From the NCBI GenBank assembly GCA_903929815.1, contig CAIYWD010000142.1:1-34393 (forward strand): 34,393 nt of DNA, written 5' to 3'. Below the pieces are notes generated by a model that did no database searches, had not been told where the DNA came from, and saw only the letters and a list, made by a program, of their open reading frames with translations. Position 1 is the first letter of the stretch; every line of letters starts with the position of its first letter. This DNA comes from an uncultured beta proteobacterium. Its GTDB lineage: Bacteria; Pseudomonadota; Gammaproteobacteria; Burkholderiales; Burkholderiaceae_C. The position numbers and the translations under genes are program-made. Below are positions 1-9,789 of this stretch, piece by piece.

Positions 1-34
1 ACTTCGATGGAGTTCACCCTTTGGGTGAGAGCGC

Positions 35-173
35 TACGCACCCGATTGAGCTACTGGCGGCGCGTCTGGGGGTGTTGTTCCTCCTTGCAGGCAGTAGCCT
101 GCAGCGTCGTCACGCCTACCCAGACACGCCGCCAGTAGCCCACTCGGGCGCGTTTAACTGAGGAATCTAGGAT
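35..173 (+). repeat. ~139 bp palindromic repeat element, left copy; inverted copy at right window end
   Basis: Reverse complement of 34255-34393 aligns without gaps to 35-173 with about 11 mismatches. Internal arms CTACTGGCGGCGCGTCTGGG / CCCAGACACGCCGCCAGTAG form a dyad. Confidence 0.9.
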
Positions 174-220
174 AATGCTGCCGTGTTGCACGACACGGGG
201 TCACAATCCGGACACTTGGC

Positions 221-247
221 GCATCTGCATCTGCATCTTCATCCGCA
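221..247. repeat. short tandem hexamer repeat (GCATCT)3 plus degenerate units upstream of dapD
   Basis: GCATCTGCATCTGCATCTTCATCCGCATGG read directly. Confidence 0.7.
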
Positions 248-357
248 TGGTGTTGATTGCTCCTGACTTGTGTCTTGGTACCACACAACGCAACACCCCA
301 TTTTCCCTGAGTCAAAAATTTCGAGTTCATTTTTTCCAATCACTTTAAAAAAAGCAC

Positions 358-1182
358 ATGACCCAAGCATTGCAAACCCTTCTTGATGCCGCGTGGGAAG
401 ACCGCGCCAACCTGTCTGCACAGTCTGCTCCTAAAGCGCTCACCGATGCCATTGAACACGTTATTGTGCAGCTTGATACCGGTCATCTGCGAGTGGCCAC
501 ACGAAAATCTGTCGGCCAATGGACGACGCACCAGTGGATTAAAAAAGCCGTGTTATTGAGTTTTCGCCTGAAGGACAACGCATTGATAAAGGCCGGCGAC
601 ATTGATTTTTATGACAAAGTGCCACCGAAGTTTTCCGGAATAAGCGAATCCGATATGCTGGCAACTGGCGTGCGTGTGGTTCCGCCTGCTGTTGCACGTC
701 GGGGCAGTTTTTTGGCCAAAGGGGTCATTTTGATGCCGAGCTTTGTCAACATTGGCGCTTATGTGGACGAAGCCACCATGGTCGATACCTGGGCTACTGT
801 GGGTTCTTGTGCGCAAATCGGCAAGAATGTTCATTTGAGCGGTGGTGTAGGCATTGGCGGTGTACTAGAGCCTATGCAGGCCGGCCCCACCATCATCGAG
901 GACAACTGCTTCATTGGTGCGCGCTCTGAAATTGTCGAAGGTGTCATTGTGGAAGAAAACTCGGTCATCTCGATGGGGGTGTATATAGGTCAAAGCACCC
1001 CCATTTATGACCGCGCCACGGGCAGCGTCAGCTACGGTCGTGTGCCTGCAGGCTCGGTGGTCATCAGCGGCAGTTTGCCCAAGGACGGTGGCAGATACAG
1101 TTTGTATGCCGCCGTCATCGTTAAACAAGTAGATGCACAAACCCGCGCCAAAACCAGCCTCAACGATTTGCTGCGCGACTAA
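358..1182 (+). CDS. dapD: 2,3,4,5-tetrahydropyridine-2,6-dicarboxylate N-succinyltransferase
   Basis: 274 aa ORF; left-handed beta-helix acyltransferase sequence ([60 protein letters not shown]). Confidence 0.96.
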   Translation: MTQALQTLLDAAWEDRANLSAQSAPKALTDAIEHVIVQLDTGHLRVATRKSVGQWTTHQWIKKAVLLSFRLKDNALIKAGDIDFYDKVPPKFSGISESDMLATGVRVVPPAVARRGSFLAKGVILMPSFVNIGAYVDEATMVDTWATVGSCAQIGKNVHLSGGVGIGGVLEPMQAGPTIIEDNCFIGARSEIVEGVIVEENSVISMGVYIGQSTPIYDRATGSVSYGRVPAGSVVISGSLPKDGGRYSLYAAVIVKQVDAQTRAKTSLNDLLRD

Positions 1183-1184
1183 AA

Positions 1185-1211
1185 ATAGGGTCAATAATAA
1201 GTTGACCCTAT
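1185..1211. repeat. short palindrome ATAGGGTCAA-TAATAAG-TTGACCCTAT downstream of dapD, similar to MITE ends
   Basis: Perfect 10 bp stem with 7 nt loop; shares GGTCAATAATAAGTT with the element at 17703. Confidence 0.7.
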
Positions 1212-1272
1212 CCCAAACCTGTCAGAACAAACCTAAAACGCCTGATCTTTAACGGACATTCCAACACATCAA

Positions 1273-2448
1273 ATGGCCACCGTCACCAACAATCCAGGCA
1301 TGGGCACCATGGAGCGCATTTTGCGTCTGATGTCAGAAAAACGTGCCTCCGATTTGTATTTGTCAGCGCATTCACCAGCATTGCTTCGCATCAATGGTGT
1401 GTGCGTTCCCATTAACAGTCAGGTTTTGCCGCCCGATGCGCCACTGAACCTGCTCAAAGAAGTTTTGCCACCTGAACGTATTGAAGAACTCGAAGAGATC
1501 AATGAACTGAACATGGGTATGTCATTGGCGGGTGCCGGGCGTTATCGCATCAGTGCGATGCGCCAACGCGGAACATTTGCTGCCGTGATTCGCTACATTG
1601 CCACCGAAATACCCGCCATGTCCACACTGAGTCTTCCCCCCATATTGGCCGATGTGATGCTGGAAAAACGGGGTTTGGTGCTGATGGTCGGCGCTACCGG
1701 TGCTGGCAAAAGTACCACTCTGGCCTCGATGATCGACCATCGCAACGCCAGTATGTCGGGGCATATTCTGACCATTGAAGACCCTGTTGAGTTTCTTTTT
1801 AAAAACAAGCGTTCCATCATCAATCAGCGTGAAGTGGGCACTGACACGCTGTCCGCCCAAGTGGCTTTGAAAAATGCGCTGCGCCAGGCGCCTGACGTGA
1901 TTTTGATTGGCGAAATTCGTGACCGTGAAACCATGTCTTCAGCGATTGCTTACGCTCAAACCGGACATCTGTGCCTAGCCACCATGCACGCCAACAACAG
2001 CTACCAGGCGTTAAACCGCGTGTTGAGTTTTTACCCGGTCGAGGTTCGCCCAACCTTGCTCGGTGATCTTTCAGCAGCGCTTAAAGCCATCATTTCGCAA
2101 CGTCTGTTGCGCAACATTGCACAAACACGATCGCCTGCCGTCGAGATCATGATGAACACCAAGCTGGTGTCTGATTTGATATCCACCGGCGACTTTGCAG
2201 GCGTTCAGGAGGCCATGGAAAAGTCCATGGCCGAGGGTAGTCAGACCTTTGAGCAAGACATTGCCCGCTTGATTGTGGCTGGCATTATTGACCGCAAAGA
2301 GGGACTGGCCAACGCTGACTCTCCCACCAACCTGATGTGGCGTTTACAAAACGACTTTACGGCGCGTGCCAAACCCACTGTCGTCGTGGATGACGAATTC
2401 GACGACCACGCTACTTTCACCGAAATCACACTGGATGTGCCCCAATGA
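1273..2448 (+). CDS. pilU: PilT/PilU-family type IV pilus retraction ATPase (PilU-like)
   Basis: Walker [16 protein letters not shown] boxes ([39 protein letters not shown]); location between dapD and dapE. Confidence 0.9.
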   Translation: MATVTNNPGMGTMERILRLMSEKRASDLYLSAHSPALLRINGVCVPINSQVLPPDAPLNLLKEVLPPERIEELEEINELNMGMSLAGAGRYRISAMRQRGTFAAVIRYIATEIPAMSTLSLPPILADVMLEKRGLVLMVGATGAGKSTTLASMIDHRNASMSGHILTIEDPVEFLFKNKRSIINQREVGTDTLSAQVALKNALRQAPDVILIGEIRDRETMSSAIAYAQTGHLCLATMHANNSYQALNRVLSFYPVEVRPTLLGDLSAALKAIISQRLLRNIAQTRSPAVEIMMNTKLVSDLISTGDFAGVQEAMEKSMAEGSQTFEQDIARLIVAGIIDRKEGLANADSPTNLMWRLQNDFTARAKPTVVVDDEFDDHATFTEITLDVPQ

Positions 2449-3605
2449 CACCCACCCTAGACCTTGCCCGTCAGTTGATCGCTTGTCCATCTGTGACCCC
2501 TGATGATGGCGGTTGCCAAAAAATAGTGGGTGAAAGACTTTCTCGCATGGGCTTTCAAGTCCAGTTAAGCATGAGCGGTCCTGCTGATTTTTGTGTGCAA
2601 AATTTATGGGCAAAAAGGCCTGGAACGCCCGTCCCATCTGTGCAAGCAGCTTCACAATTGATAGTCTTTGCGGGCCATACCGATGTGGTGCCCACAGGCC
2701 CTGTAGCGCAATGGCACAGCGACCCCTTTACCCCTACCGAGCGCGACGGCCATCTGTATGGACGGGGAGCATCGGACATGAAAACGTCGATCGCCGCGTT
2801 TGTGGTGGCCACTGAAGAATTCATCGCCCAATATCCTGATACGCCGTTGAGCATTGGTTTTTTGCTCACCAGCGACGAAGAAGGCCCCGCCGTCGATGGC
2901 ACCATCAAAGTGGTTGAGGCCTTGCAACAACGCGGCGAACGAATGGACTATTGCATCGTGGGCGAGCCTACGTCAGTCCATCGTTTAGGTGACCAAATCA
3001 AAAATGGCCGGCGCGGTACTTTGTGCGGCAAGCTCACCGTCCGTGGCATTCAAGGTCATATTGCGTACCCCCAACTGGCCAAAAACCCCATCCATCTGTT
3101 GGCCCCTGCTTTGGCTGAACTGGTCACGGTGACGTGGGATCAGGGCAACGATTTTTTTGAACCCACGTCGTGGCAGGTCAGCAACATTCACGCCGGCACG
3201 GGTGCTGTCAATGTTATTCCTGGCACGGTGGGGGTTGATTTCAATTTCCGGTTTGGCACAGCCTCCAGTGTTCAGTCATTGCAAGCGCGTCTGAAAGCAG
3301 TATTCGATCATCACCGTCTGGATTACGACCTGATCTGGACACTCGGTGGTTTGCCTTTTCTGACCCCACCCGGCACACTCGTCGATGCTGTTGCAGCAGC
3401 CATTCATGCTGAAACGGGCATTCACACAGAACTCTCAACCAGCGGCGGCACCAGCGATGCACGGTTTATTGCCAATATATGCCCGCAAGTGATTGAATTG
3501 GGACCGCTGTGTGACAGCATTCACAAGGTTGATGAATCCATCGCTATCGCCGACATCGAGCCACTTAAAAACATCTACTTGCGCCTGCTAAAAAACATCA
3601 CCTGA
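2445..3605 (+). CDS. dapE: succinyl-diaminopimelate desuccinylase
   Basis: M20 peptidase motifs ([61 protein letters not shown]); ATGA overlap with pilU. Confidence 0.95.
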   Translation: MTPTLDLARQLIACPSVTPDDGGCQKIVGERLSRMGFQVQLSMSGPADFCVQNLWAKRPGTPVPSVQAASQLIVFAGHTDVVPTGPVAQWHSDPFTPTERDGHLYGRGASDMKTSIAAFVVATEEFIAQYPDTPLSIGFLLTSDEEGPAVDGTIKVVEALQQRGERMDYCIVGEPTSVHRLGDQIKNGRRGTLCGKLTVRGIQGHIAYPQLAKNPIHLLAPALAELVTVTWDQGNDFFEPTSWQVSNIHAGTGAVNVIPGTVGVDFNFRFGTASSVQSLQARLKAVFDHHRLDYDLIWTLGGLPFLTPPGTLVDAVAAAIHAETGIHTELSTSGGTSDARFIANICPQVIELGPLCDSIHKVDESIAIADIEPLKNIYLRLLKNIT

Positions 3606-3616
3606 GGGACCACACC

Positions 3617-4537
3617 ATGCCAGCATCACCCATCACCCTTTCGCAATGCGTCACACGAGCCGCTGCAAAGTTGACGGCTGCTGGCGTGGTTTTTGGTCAC
3701 GGCGCGACCTGTGCGTTCGATGAGGCCGCCTGGCTGGTTTTGTGGAAAATCGGCCTGCCCCTGGATACCTCGTTGTTGGCCGAAGATGAATCAGCCCATC
3801 GGCCTGTCACCCGCACTGAACAAGCGCAGGTAGCTACACTGATTGAAGCGCGCATCAGCACCCGCAAGCCCGCCGCTTACCTGACCCAGGAGGCTTGGCT
3901 GCAAGGTGTGGCGTTTTATGTGGATGAACGCACCCTCGTGCCACGCTCACTGATTGCTGAAGTGTTGATGGAAGGCAGCCTGGATTATTGGCTCAGTGAT
4001 GAGGTTCATCGGGTGCTGGACTTGGGCACTGGTTGCGGCAGCCTAGCGGTCATTGCCGCCATGGTGTATCCCGATGTCAAAGTGCAGGCCTCTGACATCA
4101 GCGCAGATGCATTGGAAGTGGCACGCATCAACATTAACCGCCACGGCCTGCATGGTCGCGTTGTCTTGCGCCAATGTGACGGTATTCCAAAAACCGGCAG
4201 CCATTACGACCTGATTTTGTGCAACCCGCCGTATGTCAACGCCCAGAGCATGAAAACCCTGCCCCCAGAATACATGGCAGAGCCTGCGTTGGCACTGGAC
4301 GGCAACCGTGCAGGCGGCCAGGACGGCATGGACTTTATTCGCCAACTGCTGTCAGATGCCGCCCTGCAAATGACCAAGGATGCCATTTTGGTGTTGGAAG
4401 TTGGCCATGAACGCGAACATTTCGAGGCCGCCTTTCCTAAACTCGAAGTGGTGTGGCTCGAAACCAGCGCGGGTGAGGACCAGGTTCTGCTTGTTACGCA
4501 GGATGCGCTCGCGGCATTCCGTGCGACTGCCACCTGA
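3617..4537 (+). CDS. prmB: 50S ribosomal protein L3 glutamine N5-methyltransferase
   Basis: SAM motif VLDLGTGCGSLAVIAA and catalytic NPPYVN; PrmB-type sequence. Confidence 0.9.
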   Translation: MPASPITLSQCVTRAAAKLTAAGVVFGHGATCAFDEAAWLVLWKIGLPLDTSLLAEDESAHRPVTRTEQAQVATLIEARISTRKPAAYLTQEAWLQGVAFYVDERTLVPRSLIAEVLMEGSLDYWLSDEVHRVLDLGTGCGSLAVIAAMVYPDVKVQASDISADALEVARININRHGLHGRVVLRQCDGIPKTGSHYDLILCNPPYVNAQSMKTLPPEYMAEPALALDGNRAGGQDGMDFIRQLLSDAALQMTKDAILVLEVGHEREHFEAAFPKLEVVWLETSAGEDQVLLVTQDALAAFRATAT

Positions 4538-4570
4538 TAGATCACGATTCGTTCAGTCGATATCACCAGG

Positions 4571-5911
4571 ATGCCCATGACAACCCTCCACATTCACGAA
4601 CACACCCAAACCCTGGGTTTACAGGCCAAACAGGCTGCAGCCCTGATGGCTAAAGCGTCGGCAGCTATTAAAAACAAAGCACTTCGACACTTGGCGACTT
4701 TGCTTCGTGCCAATGCAAACGTGCTACAACTTGAAAATGCCAAAGACCTAGAACGTGCCACAAGCCTCGATGCACCCCTGTTGGACAGGCTCAAACTCAG
4801 CCCCCATGCGATTGAAACTTGCGCCCTGGGGTGTGAACAATTGGCAGCCATGCCTGACATCATTGGTGAAATCACTGCTTTGCGCCAGCAACCCAGCGGC
4901 ATTCGTGTGGGGCAAATGCGTGTGCCCATCGGCGTATTTGCCATGATTTTCGAGAGCCGCCCCAACGTCACGATTGAAGCAGCAAGCCTGTGCATCAAAA
5001 GCGGCAATGCCTGTATTTTGCGGGGTGGCTCTGAAGCGCTGGACTCGAACAGGGCATTGACTCAACTGGTGCAGCAAGCTTTGCAGATGAGCTGTCTGCC
5101 CATGAATGCGGTGCAATTGGTGCAAACCACAGACCGCGAAGCCGTTGGTCACTTGATTACCATGCAGCAGTATGTGGATGTTGTCATTCCACGCGGCGGC
5201 AAGGGGCTGATTGAACGCATCAGCCGTGAGGCCAAAGTGCCGGTCATCAAGCATCTCGATGGCAATTGCCACACTTATGTGGATGACCCGTGCAACATCA
5301 ATGAGGCCATCACCATCACAGACAACGCCAAAACCCAAAAATACAGCCCCTGCAATGCCACCGAAAGTCTGCTGGTGGCACGCGGTATCGCTCATGAATT
5401 TTTACCCCGCATGGCCACTATTTTTGCCAACAAAGGCGTTGAAATGCGGTGCGACCCCGAGGCCTTGGCCTTGCTGCAAACTTATGAACAAAATAGGCCT
5501 CTAACCCACGCCCATCAAGCGTTGGTAGCTACTCAAAATATAGCAATATCCTTTCAACTGACTTCTGCTACCGAAGAGGATTGGTTCACGGAATACCTTG
5601 CGCCCATCATCAGCATCAAAATTGTGGCCGACGTGAACGAGGCCATTGCCCACATCAACCACTATTCCAGTCACCACACCGATGCCATTTTGACGTGCAA
5701 CCACCAGCATGCCCAACAGTTTTTGCGAGAGGTTGATTCAGGCAGCGTGATGGTCAATACCAGCACCCGCTTTGCCGATGGTTTTGAGTATGGTCTGGGG
5801 GCCGAAATTGGCATCAGCACCGACAAGTTTCATGCGCGTGGTCCCGTGGGCATGGAAGGCTTGACCTCGCTGAAATATGTGGTGCTGGGGCAGGGAGAAG
5901 TACGGAGTTGA
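4571..5911 (+). CDS. proA: glutamate-5-semialdehyde dehydrogenase (gamma-glutamyl phosphate reductase), with in-frame repeat-derived segment
   Basis: [62 protein letters not shown] at 4571 or 4577. Confidence 0.95.
   Translation: MPMTTLHIHEHTQTLGLQAKQAAALMAKASAAIKNKALRHLATLLRANANVLQLENAKDLERATSLDAPLLDRLKLSPHAIETCALGCEQLAAMPDIIGEITALRQQPSGIRVGQMRVPIGVFAMIFESRPNVTIEAASLCIKSGNACILRGGSEALDSNRALTQLVQQALQMSCLPMNAVQLVQTTDREAVGHLITMQQYVDVVIPRGGKGLIERISREAKVPVIKHLDGNCHTYVDDPCNINEAITITDNAKTQKYSPCNATESLLVARGIAHEFLPRMATIFANKGVEMRCDPEALALLQTYEQNRPLTHAHQALVATQNIAISFQLTSATEEDWFTEYLAPIISIKIVADVNEAIAHINHYSSHHTDAILTCNHQHAQQFLREVDSGSVMVNTSTRFADGFEYGLGAEIGISTDKFHARGPVGMEGLTSLKYVVLGQGEVRS
5491..5547 (+). repeat. 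~57 bp dispersed repeat copy inside proA (family with 14209 and 25758)
   Basis: AAATAGGCCTCTAACCC...TCAAGCGTTGGTAGCTACTCAAAATATAGCAATA; cf. CAAATCGGCCTATAGCGC...TAGCTTGCATAGTTAGCTATTG at 25758. Confidence 0.7.
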
Positions 5912-5935
5912 ACCTGGATTCCTCGGTTGAAAGCA

Positions 5936-6280
5936 TCAATGCGAATAGTCGCAAGGATCAAAGATACGGTATTGGTTCTTGCCGGCCAGTTTGGCCTGGT
6001 ACATGGCCACATCTGCTTCACGCATTAACGCCTCTGCGGTTTTGCTTTGTTCGTCTCCATAAAAGCTGATGCCTATGCTGGCAGAAACCTGTAGGAAAAA
6101 CGAACCAAATTCAATAGGTTCGGCGGCAGCCACCAACAGACGATCCAGCAGGGGCAGTGCGTTCTGGGCATCTTCCAAGTCCACCAAAACCGCCACAAAC
6201 TCATCTCCGCCATTGCGCGCCAACGTATCGCCGTCCCGCAACGCCTGCTTCCCACTTAACCCATCTTTAACATATGGCAA
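5936..6280 (-). pseudogene. C-terminal half of a GGDEF (diguanylate cyclase) domain, 5'-truncated
   Basis: ARNGGDEFVAVLVDL...SIGISFYGDEQSKTAEALMREADVAMYQAKLAGKNQYRIFD; the usual N-terminal half of the domain is missing. Confidence 0.8.
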
Positions 6281-6536
6281 AAAATAGTAATAAAAATCAA
6301 AGCATTATAGAGATACTGTTTTTTTGTTGTGCAAAATTCGTTTGCAATATGTTGATTTTAAATAATGTTTTTGAGGGTGTTAAACCCAGGTTAAGGCGGG
6401 ACAGGGATGAAGTCAGTTGCATGCGCTTGTTACGGCTAATCAACCAAATGGGTGAGCTTCCCCTGCCAAGAAAACCACGTGAGCGAATCAACCGTAACCC
6501 ATTGATATTGCATTTGTCCCGCCTTAAGTGGGAAGC
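6248..6536. mobile_element. MITE-like / nested inverted-repeat insertion between SBP and GGDEF remnants
   Basis: Outer IR GCTTCCCACTTAA (6248-6260)/TTAAGTGGGAAGC (6524-6536); IR CTTAACCCATCTTTAAC (6257-6273)/GTTAAACCCAGGTTAAG (6380-6396 approx.); IR TTAAGGCGGGACA (about 6391)/TGTCCCGCCTTAA (about 6514). Confidence 0.65.
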
Positions 6537-7208
6537 CGCCAGGGCGTAAGCGTAGGGCGTGATGTGATACGTGCTGTCAGGTACGACCAAACGTGCCCAA
6601 TCGGCATTGGCTAAAAATCGCTGGCTGTAAGGGTAGTCTGTCATAAAGACATCTGCACGTCCTGACTGCACTTCCTGCTCACGCGCAAAAGGAGTATCCA
6701 GCACCATCAATTGTGCCTGCTTGAGTTTGTCTTTCATCACCGGTTCATGCAAAGTGCCTTTGGCCACCGCAACGACCGCACCCGGTTGATCGATGTCGCG
6801 CCAGGTCTTGATGCGACGATTGGTTTTTGTGGTCACACCATAAATGTCGCTGGCCAGATGCGGCTGTGTAAATCGAAGTTTGGTTTGGCGCGCAGGCGTG
6901 ATACCCACTGCGAACATGGCCACATCACAACGATCCTGGGTGACATCATCGATCAACTTGGCAAATGAACTGTCAATAAACCTAACGGCAAGACCCATAT
7001 CTTTACCGAGTTCCAAGGCCATATCAATATCGATTCCCGATAACTGCTGGGTTTTTGGGTTGCGATAGGTGATGCTGTAATAGTCTGGCCAAATGCAGAC
7101 ACGCAGCACTTTGGAGACCATCAAACGATCCAGACGACTCTCTTTAACCTCAGAAGCTACAGACAGGGTGAGACCCACCAGAAAGAAAAAAAAGAACAAA
7201 ATACGCAT
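6525..7208 (-). pseudogene. periplasmic solute-binding (SBP family 3) domain protein, 3'-truncated; the open frame continues to 6297 through inserted sequence
   Basis: Signal-like MRILFFFFFLVGLTLS; VLRVCIWPDYYSITYRNPKTQQLSGIDIDMALELGKDMGLAVRF...; homology ends near YAYALAAS, where the inverted-repeat sequence begins. Confidence 0.75.
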
Positions 7209-7404
7209 GGCAGACTTTCAGGCAAATGGGAACTTGTATTCTGCCATGTTGACCCTATCCTTAAATCGGCGCACATGCCTCTTATTCCCAGAGGGCCACT
7301 GTCATCAGTACAGTGCCAAGTTGTTGCCACAAAGATGACAAACATTCCCGAATGTCTAAAGCTATTGCTTTATGAATCCTGAGGCAATTGTTTGGCTCTA
7401 CTGT

Positions 7405-7995
7405 TCAAAGTACGATATATAGCGTACTGATGCGGTGGACAATGTCTATGCAAACCCGTCGATCTTTTGGCATAAAACGATGAAGTATCACTTTTGCGTC
7501 AAGGCAGTTTGAAGCTAGGTGCCAGTGGCTGCTTGATGCGGGAATAATATTGATATCGTACGATGTCCAGTACGCAAAAAGATGCACATGCCTGAGGCAT
7601 TCTTCAGTCTGTTTCAAATTTTGCAAAAGTTCGCTGCCCGGTCTCATGTCTTTTGCGCCCTGACCTATGTGAAGGTACGCGGTCAGTGTGCCCTTATGAG
7701 GGCCAGATATGGAAAAAAAAGCTTTGGTGCGACGAGCACCGCCAAGTACTTGCATGTATTGGCGCGACACAATGCACCCCATGCTAAATCCGATAATTGC
7801 AATTTGTACATCCGCTTTGATGTGTTTGTCGATGAACGTCTTGAGCTGAATCGACATATCGTGAACGCCTGTCCTGCCATCAGCAGGTTTCAGAGTCGGA
7901 ACCCAGCATTGATGACCGTGCTCTTGAAGCGAACGCACCAAATGTTTGAAATTCGAACCGTTATCAAATAATCCATGAACAAGAACAACATCCAT
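7405..7995 (-). CDS. alpha/beta hydrolase, triacylglycerol lipase-like
   Basis: MDVVLVHGLFDNGSNF, nucleophile elbow GFSMGC; ATG at 7995 preferred over TTG at 8016. Confidence 0.75.
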   Translation of the reverse strand: MDVVLVHGLFDNGSNFKHLVRSLQEHGHQCWVPTLKPADGRTGVHDMSIQLKTFIDKHIKADVQIAIIGFSMGCIVSRQYMQVLGGARRTKAFFSISGPHKGTLTAYLHIGQGAKDMRPGSELLQNLKQTEECLRHVHLFAYWTSYDINIIPASSSHWHLASNCLDAKVILHRFMPKDRRVCIDIVHRISTLYIVL

Positions 7996-8036
7996 CTGGG
8001 CGAACCTAACACTCAAGTCTGAAAAAAACTCTATTC

Positions 8037-8200
8037 AGGATATGGTCAACTATCAGTTGCGCATTTGGCCATCAGAGTTAAAGATTCAATGCCAAGCGCA
8101 AATCGTGCGGTGTGGCCCGGTCACATAAGCGATTTGTAACGACGCAGTACGCCAAAATCTGACAAGCCAAAAGCAAAACTTAGGGTTGACCATATCCTTA
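8037..8200 (-). mobile_element. MITE-like element, copy 1 (~165 bp, TIRs AGGATATGGTCAA.../...TTGACCATATCCTTA)
   Basis: Core reverse complement GTCAGATTTTGGCGTACTGCGTCGTTACAAATCGC...GGGCCACACCGCACGATTTGCGC matches the copy at 17703-17872 in opposite orientation. Confidence 0.85.
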
Positions 8201-8260
8201 GTTTGGCAGGTTGAAAAACATCCACTGCTGACCATTCGTTTGTAATCACGCTGCGATTGG

Positions 8261-8388
8261 GTAATCGTTTAGACCTCATGTCAAATGCCGTCATTCCCGC
8301 GAAGGCGGGATGTTGGTTTACCAGAGTAGAAAGGCAGTCTGGATTCCCGCCTTCGCGGGAATGACGATGGTGGGGTCTAAACGGTTAC
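8261..8388. repeat. palindromic intergenic repeat (CGTTTAGACC / TCATTCCCGCGAAGGCGGGA family)
   Basis: GTCATTCCCGCGAAGGCGGGA (8290-8310) / TCCCGCCTTCGCGGGAATGAC (8345-8365), with outer arms GTAATCGTTTAGACC / GGTCTAAACGGTTAC. Confidence 0.85.
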
Positions 8389-8399
8389 GATAACCGCCT

Positions 8400-9731
8400 T
8401 CAAAGAATATACCGGCTTAAATCTTCGTTCTGGCTCAATTCGGACAAACGAGATTCAACGTAAGGTGCATCAATGGTGATGGTCTGGCCGCCCAGGTTGG
8501 CGGCGTTAAAGCTGACTTCATCGAGCAGCCTTTCCATCACGGTCGATAGCCGGCGTGCGCCAATGTTTTCGGTGCGCTCATTGACATCAAAGGCGATTTG
8601 AGCCAGTCGCCTGATGCCTTCTTCTGAAAATGTAACTGTCACTTGCTCGGTGGCCAGCAAAGCCTGATATTGCTTGACCAAAGAGGCTGTGGTCTGCGTC
8701 AAAATGGCGATGAAGTCTTCAACCGACAGCGATTGCAGTTCGACCCGAATGGGAAACCGACCTTGTAGCTCAGGAATAAGATCACTGGGTTTGCTCAAGT
8801 GAAAAGCACCTGAGGCAATGAACAAAATGTGGTCAGTCTTGACCATGCCGTATTTGGTTGACACTGTGGTGCCTTCGACCAGCGGCAACAAGTCTCGCTG
8901 CACGCCTTGGCGTGAGACCTCAGCGCCACCGGATTCCGATCGTGAAGTTACTTTGTCAATTTCATCAATAAAAACAATACCGTTTTGCTCTAGCATCTGC
9001 AATGCCCGGGTTTTGATGTCATCGTCATTGACCAGCTTGGAGGCTTCTTCTTCCACTAAAACTTTGATGGCTTCGGAAATTTTAAGTTTGCGTGCCTGCT
9101 TTTTGTTTTGGTTGATTTGACCAAACATGCCACGCAACTGCTCTGTCATTTCTTCCATACCTGCCGGCCCCATGATCTCAAGATGGGGGGCTGTTTGCGC
9201 CACATCAATTTCAATTTCACGGTCAGCCAAAACACCTTCATGCAGTTTTTTGCGAAAAATTTGACGTGCTGCGCTTTCGGGTTCATCACCTGGCACGACA
9301 CCAAATTCCTGGCGTGGCTGCGGCACCAGAATGTCCAGAATGTGCTCAAACGCAGCTTCTTCAGCTCGCTCACGCACTTTTTTAGTTTCTTCCTGGCGGG
9401 TTTGCTTAACGGCAATGTCGGCTAGGTCGCGGATGATGGCATCGACATCTTTGCCCACATAACCCACTTCGGTAAATTTAGTGGCTTCGACTTTGATAAA
9501 AGGCGCATCTGCCAGGCGTGCCAGGCGACGTGCAATTTCTGTTTTGCCCACCCCCGTAGGGCCAATCATCAAAATATTTTTAGGCGTGATTTCTGAGCGC
9601 AGATCAATATCTACCTGCTGACGACGCCAGCGGTTTCGCAGTGCAATAGCAACAGCGCGTTTGGCATGCTGCTGGCCTACGATGTGTTTATCGAGTTCCG
9701 ATACGATTTCCTGGGGGGTCAAAGATGACAT
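8400..9731 (-). CDS. hslU: HslU ATPase subunit of the HslVU protease
   Basis: [39 protein letters not shown]; Walker [17 protein letters not shown]-terminal LSRYIL. Confidence 0.97.
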   Translation of the reverse strand: MSSLTPQEIVSELDKHIVGQQHAKRAVAIALRNRWRRQQVDIDLRSEITPKNILMIGPTGVGKTEIARRLARLADAPFIKVEATKFTEVGYVGKDVDAIIRDLADIAVKQTRQEETKKVRERAEEAAFEHILDILVPQPRQEFGVVPGDEPESAARQIFRKKLHEGVLADREIEIDVAQTAPHLEIMGPAGMEEMTEQLRGMFGQINQNKKQARKLKISEAIKVLVEEEASKLVNDDDIKTRALQMLEQNGIVFIDEIDKVTSRSESGGAEVSRQGVQRDLLPLVEGTTVSTKYGMVKTDHILFIASGAFHLSKPSDLIPELQGRFPIRVELQSLSVEDFIAILTQTTASLVKQYQALLATEQVTVTFSEEGIRRLAQIAFDVNERTENIGARRLSTVMERLLDEVSFNAANLGGQTITIDAPYVESRLSELSQNEDLSRYIL

Positions 9732-9789
9732 AGTGCGAACGTGAAAAAATGTGTAGTAAAAAAATCAGATGCAATGGATACTATTACTA

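Noticed and set aside
4748-5395. 215 aa minus-strand ORF antisense to proA
   Set aside because: Fully overlaps conserved proA; His/Gln/Ala-rich translation typical of an antisense shadow frame.
6257-6396. Possible integron attC site (GTTAAAC / CTTTAAC cores)
   Set aside because: GTTAAAC fits GTTRRRY, but the partner does not fit RYYYAAC; no intI or cassette array is visible. A MITE-like inverted repeat is a simpler reading.
6297-6524. C-terminal extension of the SBP ORF (SHLRRDKCNINGLRLIRSRG...)
   Set aside because: It is translated inverted-repeat insertion sequence, not a conserved protein segment.
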